Shown in pieces: positions 43,901 to 51,754 of a DNA stretch of 64,000 nucleotides. This DNA is from Lepidodermella squamata (taxonomy: Eukaryota > Gastrotricha). The stretch spans positions 992,001 to 1,056,000 of the forward strand of contig JBLDXI010000036.1 of assembly GCA_047495785.1 (NCBI GenBank), written 5' to 3'. A program made the translations under genes and the position numbers. The stretch's first letter is position 1, and the number at the start of each line of letters is the position of its first letter. Under the pieces are notes generated by a model, which had not been told where the DNA came from, did no database searches, and saw only the letters and a list, made by a program, of their open reading frames with translations.

Positions 43901-46133
43901 GTTGGCAGATGTGAGGAAATATTGTGACAAAAAAGCACTACTTTTCCCTAGTGATCAACGAGTATGGGAACCAGGTTTTCGCGCAATCAGCATCACTTAT
44001 GCCCATAGTAGAAGGAAGATCTCTGGCGATGGTAGGAAAAAAAAACACAACCGAAGCTGAATAGAACCAAAAAATAGTGAAATATAATGTAAGCTGCTTA
44101 CCTCAGTCGAGTTTGCGTAAAAAGTATTGAATCAATGAAACGAAGGCTATTTCGCGGGATTTCAAGTGACAGAATTGACCCTTGGCGCTGTATGACTGTG
44201 ATTGCCGTTTGCCGGATTTGAAGCTCGCGCAGAAGTAGCAACCCGTCGAAATTGGCAAAGTTGTGCGCTATAGCAATCGAGTGAGCGTTGTTAGCATTAA
44301 GCAGCCAATTTGCAAAGTCCTTTAAGCAATGCTGTCCGTAAAAAATGTGCAAGCCGCAGCTTGAGTGACACTTTTTGTGCCTCCATTCAATGCAATGTGC
44401 TATACATAAAAATTTCGCTGTCACCAAACATGGTTCAAACACTGAATCATTCTCAGCGGATGTTGCAAAACATTCAAAATCGAAGAAAATGAGGTTTTGA
44501 TACTTCTTCAGACTGCTAGATTCTATAGGCTGGAGAGGAGTGTTAAGAAGCCTATTTGGTTGTAGCATGCTTTATTCTTACCAAAGGATTAATGAAGCAG
44601 ACGTGTTTATCTCGATTCTCCCTGAAAAACCGATCGCCGCATACGTAGCATTTGATTCCCGTGCAATTTGTTTGATGTTTCGGTAAATCAACTATTTTAA
44701 CGCCACATCTCTTGCATTTTTGTCGGTCGGTACATTTATGCGCTGTTTTGCAAGACTTGGAGTATAGAACTATAGACGTAGAAATAGGTGCTCATTTAAA
44801 ATTCTGCTAAACCACATAATGTGGGAATACCTGATGAACAGTTTTTACATCGGTCGATAGTTTTGGAGAGACTGGCTAATGAAAACTCAGCAGAATAGCG
44901 ACAGATTTTACCCGCCCTTTCTATAGAGTACAAAATAATTTCCCCCGGTGATTAATTTTTAATCTACTCACCACACGAAGAACAAGAGAGTTTGCATTTA
45001 TGTAGCGATTTGATCGATCTGGTTCGAAAACATATAGGACAGACGCTCTGCGCTGTGCTGACGGTTTGTTTCATGTAGTTAGCTGAGGCTATCACATGAA
45101 AGTGTCCTATGCCATCAAAGCCCGGCTCTTCCTCCGAGTAGTAATGAAGTAGGACAATAGCTAACAAGCTCAGTGATCTCAAGTGGTCGAAATCTGGGAT
45201 CTCGCGAACGATATCATTGGCGCTATGTGAATACACCACGATTCTGAAAGTGTTACTTCCAGGATCTAGAGCTTGGTACAACGCCTCTAGATGCTCGTCG
45301 ATGGAATATGAAGGCAGATCTAAAGGCAACCCTGCGGCTAGCATAAGTTTGACAGCTTCTTGATATTGCTTATTCGCCGATCGTTTCCTTATCAACTCGT
45401 ACGCTAGCCGCAATTGGCGATTTTTTGGATCAGCTTTCGACCTTGCAAGTGCAGCGCCCACACATAAAGCTCTACTGAGACATAAATTGTTTGGTTCCGT
45501 TGACTTATGGCTGATTTGAATTATTGATCGAGTTCTTAAAAAAAAGGAGTCTATACTCTCTGCCGTGCGTCGCTTAGATCGCGTTCCGCCAGCCAGATGG
45601 TTATTTTCAGGTCGTTCGATTACAAAAACTCGAATGGTCCATTCACCAGCAAAAGACAAGTCTTCATTGCTATTTAGAACCTCGCGAACACGGTCGAAAA
45701 TGGACCGGTTAAGTAGCTCATCTTTTTCCATAAAAGGTAAGGCAAATGGAGACCTCAAGTCTGGGTGATACAACGTCAAGCGAACATGACACCCGTCTGG
45801 TAAGTCTTGATGGATGTTTTGAACTAAATCTGTTAACATGTTGGCAAGCAAATTGAAACGGGTCTCAAGATCAGCATTAATTACGAGCTGGTTGTCCAGG
45901 ATTTGAGAAAAGGTCCTTACATTGTTTATCTCAGCTTCATTCGCGCCACCTGCAAAGTGAACATTGCCAGATGATGAATAGGATTCTGGTAATGAGGAGA
46001 TGAAGCTATCAGCAAAGTTTGACCCAACGGGTTGAATGAAGTACTCTTGTGAGTACAGTTGAAACCTCGAAGAATGTATTCGCCGATTAGTCTTAAGAAA
46101 ATTGTATGCAATAGTTAGGTTGCTATCGTCCAT
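40918..46133 (-). CDS. Protein-primed family B DNA polymerase of the Polinton (multi-exon)
   Basis: Twelve or so exons run from ATG 46133 to the stop at 40918. The N-terminal exon (46133 to about 44970) has the Polinton pattern LCLSRALCVGAALARSK and ends in CPICFRTRS...CKLSCSSCG. A cysteine/histidine-rich exon (about 44770-44585, with KCKRCG) follows. The 3'-5' exonuclease has FFDFECF (Exo I), AHNFANFDG (Exo II) and YCIRD (Exo III, near 43730). Polymerase motifs are DFNSLYP across the junction at about 42845/42796, then ARVLPPR, then KLML-N-SLFGRF (motif B), and SDTDS (motif C, near 41577). Every junction I checked restores a conserved motif in frame. It would replicate the element by protein priming. 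Confidence 0.88.
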
Positions 46134-46361
46134 ATTTTCACAGGTCTAATCAAGTTCTTATTAAAGTCTAAGTAGAATAAGAATTATTTAAGGGGATGCT
46201 ACTTTGTTTAATATCGGACTAAGAAGCTATTAAATTCCAACTATAATAGGAATCCACAACCAACTAAAATAAAAAAAGGGCATGCACACATGGGTTCAAA
46301 TGAACAAAATTGGGTCTTTAAAGTATCTGATTCGACATGTTAGTCATTGATAGTCGCATTC
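46134..46361. other. Spacer upstream of the polymerase gene
   Basis: Non-coding, probably the polymerase promoter and the 3' end of the PC4-like gene. Confidence 0.4.
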
Positions 46362-46914
46362 CTATTGAATCGTTGACGTTTTACCTGCTGCTGTTAGCAG
46401 CAACTGTTCAAAGTCAATAACAGCTCCGGCCATGTCTTGAAATTGGCTGGCAATTAGAGTTATGCCGTTTTTCGTCGGGCGTTTTGTGCCTAGAAAGACT
46501 CGAAGAGTTAGACAATATTAGCTGAGTAGATTTTTCAAATTTACCATCTGCGTGAAGACTCATGGTTCGAAAATTAAGGCGGATTGGTGACAGTTCAGGC
46601 ACGAAGATAGATGCCATGACGTTGAGTTTAGGGAACGAAAATGTGAAATCTATATTATGCGCCAGTAGTGCAATTTTAGCCGCGTCAATCCAAACATGCT
46701 TTGGTGGTTTGAAAAATGGCACAAATTCCTTAAGAAACGCGTCCTGTCGCATCATCAGGCCTTTTGTTTGCCCATATTTTTGTTCGCTCTCGCCATTACT
46801 TTCCTGCTGAATGACGATAAGATGTTTGTCCTGAGAGTGTTGTTTTATGACCATATCCCCGCCAAAGTGAACGAAAATCAAACTCTCAGACTGTTCGTGG
46901 TTAGTAGACGCCAT
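46362..46914 (-). CDS. PC4/Sub1-like single-stranded-DNA-binding transcription cofactor (165 aa, 2 exons)
   Basis: Exons are 46914-46545 and 46489-46362, with a 55-bp intron and agreeing phases. The C-terminal half reads IRLNFRT...LHADG, then after the junction TKRPTKNGITLIASQFQDM and IDFEQLL. This is the order of conserved features of the PC4 core: an I-x-h-R-x-aromatic strand, an acidic-Gly turn, K-x-G-I-x-L and a Q-aromatic helix. The first 60 residues are unlike known PC4. PC4 proteins bind single-stranded DNA and support transcription initiation or replication. The assignment rests on motif order by eye only. Confidence 0.5.
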
Positions 46915-46988
46915 TACAAAAAATCAGAAAAAAATCACAGAAATTCTAAGATGAAGAAAAAGATGGAAAATGTGAATATTCTTATTAT

Positions 46989-47786
46989 TCAGACATGAAT
47001 GGGAAATAACCCCGGCCAACGTGAATTTAACCCAAGAAATTGGTCTCTAAAGACATCAGCGGCCCATGCCGAACCAACAATCTTCGAAGCGAGAACTAAT
47101 TGATTCGTTCCAGATTGAATGCTTGAATTAGTGCTTGATAGGCCGACACGCCATATGGCTCGGTCAATAAGGTGAAAGATGTGGCGAACAGTGCATTTTT
47201 TGCCTTGATAATTTTTAAGCAAATCAAAAAGCATATGTTCAACAAAAATGCTACGGCCAATGTTGTTACCAAGTGGGCCGCTTAGTTGGTAATCAAACTG
47301 CTTTGGGCGCCGGATAGTACACTTCGATTTACCAGAGAATTCAGGTATAAAACACTCCGACTCACTTCTGGCGTCTTCCGGAGTGAAAAACCAGTGATCA
47401 TCGCCATTATCAATTAGAGTTTGCAGCCGTTTGTCACTAGTGTCCTTGAGGAGAGTCTGCCATCGTGTAAGGCCGACAACACTTAGAATGGCCCCATCTT
47501 CTTCCGTTTGCTTTGGCAATGAAGCAGTTAGGTAATCTTCACGCAATTGATTTAAATTAAGCCGATTTATGGCGCGGGATGTGGCAAATGTGATGTGCTC
47601 CAACGTTAGGCAAGTGCCCCGAAAACAGGAGAGAAAGTCGAAAATCGCGATTTCAAGGAAAGCGCGACGGCCTGAAGTCAGGTTCATAGAATGTACAAAA
47701 GATTGTGGAGCATTGAAGATGCCGTCACCCTTGGCAAAAAATGAAGCTTCAAAGGAAGAGTCATATTCACGACGGGAGTGATCCAT
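46989..47786 (-). CDS. Polinton protein with an internal duplication, unknown function (265 aa)
   Basis: Intact single exon. Two segments align with each other: FLEIAIFDFLSCFRGT...TFATSRAINRLNL (about residues 42-78) and FVEHMLFDLLKNYQGK...HLIDRAIWRVGL (about 178-214). Each repeat is an F-h-E-x-x-h-F-D-h-L helix followed by a T-h-x-H-I helix and a second helix ending R-A-I-x-R. Tandem helical repeats suggest a protein- or DNA-binding scaffold. No family recognised. Confidence 0.6.
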   Translation of the reverse strand: MDHSRREYDSSFEASFFAKGDGIFNAPQSFVHSMNLTSGRRAFLEIAIFDFLSCFRGTCLTLEHITFATSRAINRLNLNQLREDYLTASLPKQTEEDGAILSVVGLTRWQTLLKDTSDKRLQTLIDNGDDHWFFTPEDARSESECFIPEFSGKSKCTIRRPKQFDYQLSGPLGNNIGRSIFVEHMLFDLLKNYQGKKCTVRHIFHLIDRAIWRVGLSSTNSSIQSGTNQLVLASKIVGSAWAADVFRDQFLGLNSRWPGLFPIHV

Positions 47787-47847
47787 ATTAAAATATAAGA
47801 GACTAAAGGTGTGGAAAAAAGTAAGTTAGTTCACAGCACTCGCACAC

Positions 47848-48198
47848 TTATTTTTTATTGGGACACACTATTGTATGCATTTCTATTTCCTGCCAACATA
47901 AAGCAACTTTACAACCATAGTCTTTAAATACACACTCGAATAATAAGTTTTCAATAAGATTACTGAGTACAACAGGTGGTTTAAATAACTCATGAGGAGA
48001 TAAAAGGGTCCTGCAAAGAGGGCAAGGGGTTGTACGAGTCGCAGAATTTTGAATAAAAGCAAGGCAACAAGAAGTGCAAAAAAGATGGCCGCATTTTGTT
48101 GACAATGGTTTGTTCAAAATTAATAAACAAATAGGACACTGCAATGATATTAAATCTATTGATAACGTGCTTGAAATTGAAACACGATTGGGTTCCAT
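47848..48198 (-). CDS. RING finger / TRAF-type zinc-finger protein (116 aa)
   Basis: A C3HC4 RING (CPICL...CGHLFC..C...CPLC) occupies the first two thirds. A partial TRAF-type zinc finger (FECVFKDYGCKVAL...MHTIVCPNK) follows. I chose ATG 48198 because the longer frame to 48222 begins at TTG. The start lies 21 bases downstream of the kinase stop, so the two are closely packed. RING proteins usually act as E3 ubiquitin ligases, and the TRAF-like finger would bind a partner. It may modify host signalling or protein stability; this is an inference. Confidence 0.8.
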   Translation of the reverse strand: MEPNRVSISSTLSIDLISLQCPICLLILNKPLSTKCGHLFCTSCCLAFIQNSATRTTPCPLCRTLLSPHELFKPPVVLSNLIENLLFECVFKDYGCKVALCWQEIEMHTIVCPNKK

Positions 48199-48218
48199 AA
48201 ATGGTATCAGGTTACTGT

Positions 48219-48914
48219 TCAATTTTTAACAACGTTAGATATAAACTTGAGAGATTCGTCGAGAACTTCAGTGGCATTTTTGTAACCCGTTTCGATAATG
48301 ATAACGGGGCATTTGAAAAGATGTGCATTTAAACAACATAATGAATTATAATTATCCTGCACAGAGTTCAAATAGTCTTGAGATATTGGCTCTTCAGACA
48401 AACGCCCACGATTGGCAATGCGGCCTTCTGCCACAGTAACGGTAGACTGGAGAAAAATTAAGGCGTCTAATTTGACGAAATTTGGTTCAAATTGATTATA
48501 GAGATGTACAAGTGACGCGTACATCAAAGGGTCTAATTTAGTGAACTCTAGCGCGGCAGGTAAGAATACATACCGAGAACAGAAAGGTGTTCTATCATGT
48601 ATGATGAATGTTGACCTTTCAGGGTTACCAAGGAAGTTTACAGCGGAGAACTGTTGGCACATATCTACCGTGGCGATGAGTTGAAATATTGCCGGGATAT
48701 TACCTAGATCATCATAATAGCCACGTAACAAGTTGACAGGAGGTACAACGGCGGTCCAGTTTTCCCAAGATGCAACCGGTTCTGGTTGAACGATCGCAAC
48801 ACAATTTGTGAATTTAGCAGCTCTAGGGATCGCATGCCGCAGATGATCGCAAAGCGTCGATTTTCCAACGCCAATATTCCCGATAACCCCAATGTGATAA
48901 AAACAATTAGCCAT
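48219..48914 (-). CDS. Deoxynucleoside kinase (dNK/TK2-dGK family, 231 aa)
   Basis: P-loop GNIGVGKST (residues 12-20), then QPEP (43-46) with the catalytic-base Glu, HDRTPFCSRYVF (106-117) in place of the usual ERS motif (D-R conserved in position), and a LID with RIANRGRLSEE (165-175). This matches animal deoxynucleoside kinases and related viral enzymes that phosphorylate deoxynucleosides in the salvage pathway. It is full length and intact. Together with the dUTPase it would raise and clean the dNTP pool for replication of the element. Confidence 0.88.
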   Translation of the reverse strand: MANCFYHIGVIGNIGVGKSTLCDHLRHAIPRAAKFTNCVAIVQPEPVASWENWTAVVPPVNLLRGYYDDLGNIPAIFQLIATVDMCQQFSAVNFLGNPERSTFIIHDRTPFCSRYVFLPAALEFTKLDPLMYASLVHLYNQFEPNFVKLDALIFLQSTVTVAEGRIANRGRLSEEPISQDYLNSVQDNYNSLCCLNAHLFKCPVIIIETGYKNATEVLDESLKFISNVVKN

Positions 48915-49391
48915 TTTGACTAGAATAGAGCGCCGAATGGTGGAATTAGTTTGTTTTCACTTGTTAAATAGTACCATAAAATGATAAATTTTTTATATGA
49001 ATGCACTTAGATTAAATAAATTGCAAATAAATATTAAGACAAAATCTGATGCCAAAGAATTTAACAACTGCTTGATGACATAATAAAGTGATATACAAAT
49101 AAATATTATGGCGATGTTGATGCCAAGGAATTTAACAGCCGCCTTAATGACGTAATTAGGTGATTTTCCAATGAATATTCAGGTGATGTTGATGCCAAGG
49201 AATTTACCAACCGCTTTAATGACATAATTAGGCGATTTTCCAATGAATATTCAGGTGATGTTGATGCATTGCGGCAGCTCAACTGTTACATCAAGTGGTT
49301 CTCCAGTAAATGTAATAACTGAACCTCTTCATGATTGAGAGAACTCATTTTAAATCACGTAAACTAAAGTTATCATAAATCCACCATTGTA
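48915..49391. other. Intergenic spacer with a minisatellite
   Basis: It separates the divergent kinase and dUTPase genes and must contain both promoters. The repeat described next fills its middle. Confidence 0.6.
49035..49280. repeat. Minisatellite, about 70-bp period, 3-4 copies
   Basis: Repeated block containing GATGTTGATGCCAAGGAATTT and GACGTAATTAGGTGATTTTC, degenerate to the left. It lies in the bidirectional promoter region. Confidence 0.75.
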
Positions 49392-49910
49392 ATGAGTGCG
49401 AACATCGACCGAGAAATTATTTTCAAAGTTGAGGCTGAACTGTGTACCCCTGGGGCACTGTTACCTAGGCGAGGAACTACTAATTCAGCTGGATTTGATT
49501 TATTCTCACCTGAGGACTTCGGTATTCAGCCTTTAAGCCGGTATACGGCTTCCCTAGGGATCCGCTTGCTGTTCCCTAGTGGTTGTTTTGGTCTGATTGT
49601 AAGTCGATCTGGATTGGCTAGTAACCATGGATTAATGGTAATGTGTGGTCTAATTGGTTAGTTTTTTATTTTGCGCTTTCAATGTATCATAATATCAAGT
49701 AACATCTTAGATAGTGACTATCGCGGGACTATTTCTGTATGTCTGTTCAACACAACTGATGTGAAATATGATGTTCACACGCATGATCGCATAGCCCAAA
49801 TTATCTTCATGAATCCCGGCAGCTTTGATATTGTAAAGATGGATCAAATTGAAGCAAAAAGAATGGCAACAGATCGTGGCAACGGAGGATTCGGTTCCAC
49901 GGGAAAATAG
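49392..49910 (+). CDS. dut: dUTPase (trimeric dUTP pyrophosphatase, 154 aa, 2 exons)
   Basis: Exons are 49392-49656 and 49711-49910, with a 54-bp intron (GTTAGT...CTTAG). All five family motifs are present: AGFDL (33-37), SRSGLA (71-76), GLIDSDYRG across the splice junction (catalytic D89, near Y92), RIAQIIF, and the C-terminal RGNGGFGSTG. The enzyme hydrolyses dUTP to dUMP and pyrophosphate, preventing uracil incorporation. It is intact and the right-most gene of the Polinton. Confidence 0.93.
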
Positions 49911-50118
49911 ATGTCGTTCATCACCCGTTGTTTACAACTTCACCATGAAGTTCATTCATCTGATAAAAAACACTCATGTAGGTTATAGAGTGTACTTGTT
50001 ATCTTTTTTTTTGAGTGTCATTTAACATAAATTGGTTCGTAATTTATTGATTAAAATTGATTAACATTACAATAGGCGTATGTTGTTTTTTAAAGCACAG
50101 TATTATCATGTTTGCAAA

Positions 50119-50174
50119 GGTTTTGATGAAAGTCCACACTAAACATCGTTCCTCCTAGGGGACATTATACTACT
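50119..50174 (-). repeat. Polinton right terminal inverted repeat (56 bp perfect)
   Basis: Perfect reverse complement of 30445-30500, followed by AACGTG at 50175-50180. About 49911-50118, between the dUTPase stop and this repeat, is AT-rich and non-coding. Confidence 0.93.
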
Positions 50175-50339
50175 AACGTGCCTAAAGCCTAAAGAAATGT
50201 CTCATTTTGTGCTCAATGTGCACAACGCTGCTCAACGGAGTGCTCAACAGTGCTTAACGGAATGCTCAAAGATGCTCAACGAAATTGAGCACCGGGTCGG
50301 GGTGGTGCACAACGAATGCTCAAAGGAGAGATAATCAAT

Positions 50340-50698
50340 AAATGGGTCAATCGATAAACTAGGGGTATCTAGACTTAATCTTCTGTTTACTATCGGTTTC
50401 TTCTATGGATACTTCGCGAATAATCGAAAAACCTATAAGTAAGTTATAACATAATTTTTCGAGGGCCGCGTGACTCCCTTGCGAGTGACTTTCGGCTGCG
50501 CAACAACGTTGTTACCAACCTGTGCGCTAAAATTAAATTTTAAACGCCGTGTGTAAAAAATACTGTACCATGCCATGCCCATAAAAAATTTAACAGTTCT
50601 TAACCTGACTTGCGCGCGTAATATAAGCGACTTTAGTGTATACAGAGTTGCAAAAAAACACAGTTATTTGTTTTTTCTCTGCGAAAAATCGTGCATAA
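50340..50698 (+). promoter_or_regulatory. Upstream region of glycosyltransferase copy 2, conserved with copy 1
   Basis: It aligns with about 26690-27036. Shared blocks include TACTTCGCGAATAATCG-like and AAATACTGTACCATGCCATG, then AAGCGACTTTAGTGTA near the start. It begins directly beyond the outer end of the GCTCAA element. Confidence 0.6.
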
Positions 50699-51754
50699 AT
50701 GAATGTGCCCTTTCTCAGAGTATTCGCTGGTTTCTTTATTGCTTTCCTGATTTTGGCATATATTTTCGGACATGAAAGTCAACAATTACTCTGGGGCAGC
50801 TATATCGAGCTCCATTTAACGAAGGGGAACAGTAAAACAGCTACAACAGAACGAAATCACTGTCAAATTGATTGCGATTTCGACGAATTAGACGCTTTGT
50901 TAATCTCGATAGCTTCGAGAAATTCAACAAAAATCCCGAAAATTCTACATCAAACCTGGAAAACCAGCAACACATTGCCCGAAAAGTATGCAAAATACCG
51001 GTCGAATTGGATGAAGATGCACCCGCATTGGACGCATGTGCTATGGACGGATGAAATGAATAGAAAATTGGTGCAGCGTGGTTATCCTTGGTATTTGGAC
51101 TTTTACGACAATCTTCAAGTTGGCGTAATGCGATCTGACGTCAGCCGCATTCTCTACATGCATCGATACGGCGGGATGTACGCTGATCTCGATACTGAAC
51201 CTCTCCAACCTGTAGATCCTTTGATCGACCAAGCCGAGAAGCCTGTTCTGTTAGGTTATATGATGGACGTGTACAGAGATCATCACGACAAGCAGTTTCT
51301 ACCAGCTTCGATAATGTTGGCAAAACCAGGCCATCTTCTCTTTTCGATCGCGTTGTCCCAATTTCTATACCAGCGGAAAAAGTTCCCGCTACCTGGGACG
51401 AAACCCGAGTTCGTAACTGGCCCAACAGGATTTTTCAACGCAATCGAGGACTACATGGCTGCTTACAAACAAATGACTGGAGAAGATACTGATGCCTCGC
51501 CGAAAAAGCTCTCAAATGATATTTACGATCTGAAAGTTTTTCCATCGAAGGTCCTTCAGCCTTACTCTTGGGCGCAGAAGCCTGAGGCTGTTGGCAAGGT
51601 TTGCGAGGGTCGTTCCCCTGATTTCAACGAGGATCTCTGCAAATCTAGATTTGGCAAAGAGTCGTTCACTATTCAGTATTCCAGTCAATCGTGGGAAAAA
51701 GACTGGCGCGATCATATTAGCAAACACGAACAGTTTTATCCTGATTTATTTTAA
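50699..51754 (+). CDS. Och1-like glycosyltransferase with DXD motif, copy 2 (351 aa)
   Basis: Same length and architecture as the gene at 27037: N-terminal anchor, KIPKILHQTWK and YGGMYADLDTE. The catalytic domain is nearly identical between the two, while the first 75 residues differ at many positions, suggesting relaxed constraint on the stem or gene conversion in the catalytic part. It is intronless. A tandem duplicate, now separated from copy 1 by the Polinton insertion. Confidence 0.88.
   Translation: MNVPFLRVFAGFFIAFLILAYIFGHESQQLLWGSYIELHLTKGNSKTATTERNHCQIDCDFDELDALLISIASRNSTKIPKILHQTWKTSNTLPEKYAKYRSNWMKMHPHWTHVLWTDEMNRKLVQRGYPWYLDFYDNLQVGVMRSDVSRILYMHRYGGMYADLDTEPLQPVDPLIDQAEKPVLLGYMMDVYRDHHDKQFLPASIMLAKPGHLLFSIALSQFLYQRKKFPLPGTKPEFVTGPTGFFNAIEDYMAAYKQMTGEDTDASPKKLSNDIYDLKVFPSKVLQPYSWAQKPEAVGKVCEGRSPDFNEDLCKSRFGKESFTIQYSSQSWEKDWRDHISKHEQFYPDLF

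Larger units (their letters stand above)
30445..50174 (+). mobile_element. Complete Maverick/Polinton, 19,730 bp
   Basis: It starts AGTAGTATAATG, ends with the exact reverse complement, and is flanked by AACGTG on both sides. It encodes integrase, major and minor capsid proteins, adenain-like protease, packaging ATPase, pVI/pX-like protein and family B DNA polymerase. Cargo genes are a TBP-like protein, a PC4-like protein, RING/TRAF zinc finger, deoxynucleoside kinase and dUTPase. Left-half genes run rightwards. From the polymerase to the kinase genes run leftwards, and the dUTPase runs rightwards at the right end. Many genes carry 45-110 bp introns. No frameshift or stop was found in a core gene once introns are considered. 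Confidence 0.95.
29894..50333. mobile_element. GCTCAA-rich element (about 0.7 kb) split by the Polinton
   Basis: The left piece is 29894-30444 and the right piece 50175-50333. The outer ends TATCTCTCCTTTGAGCA (from 29894) and TGCTCAAAGGAGAGATA (to 50333) are perfect 17-bp inverted repeats. Both pieces are dense in GCTCAA/TTGAGC motifs, and neither codes for protein. Removing the Polinton and one AACGTG gives a continuous element of about 704 bp, which is best explained as a non-autonomous DNA transposon. The flanking target duplication is unclear. Confidence 0.7.

Noticed and set aside
30445-50174. Possible envelope fusion or fusogen gene in the Polinton
   Set aside because: Some nematode Mavericks and adintoviruses carry fusogens, but no large ectodomain frame with signal peptide and membrane anchor is present here; only two small single-pass proteins were found.
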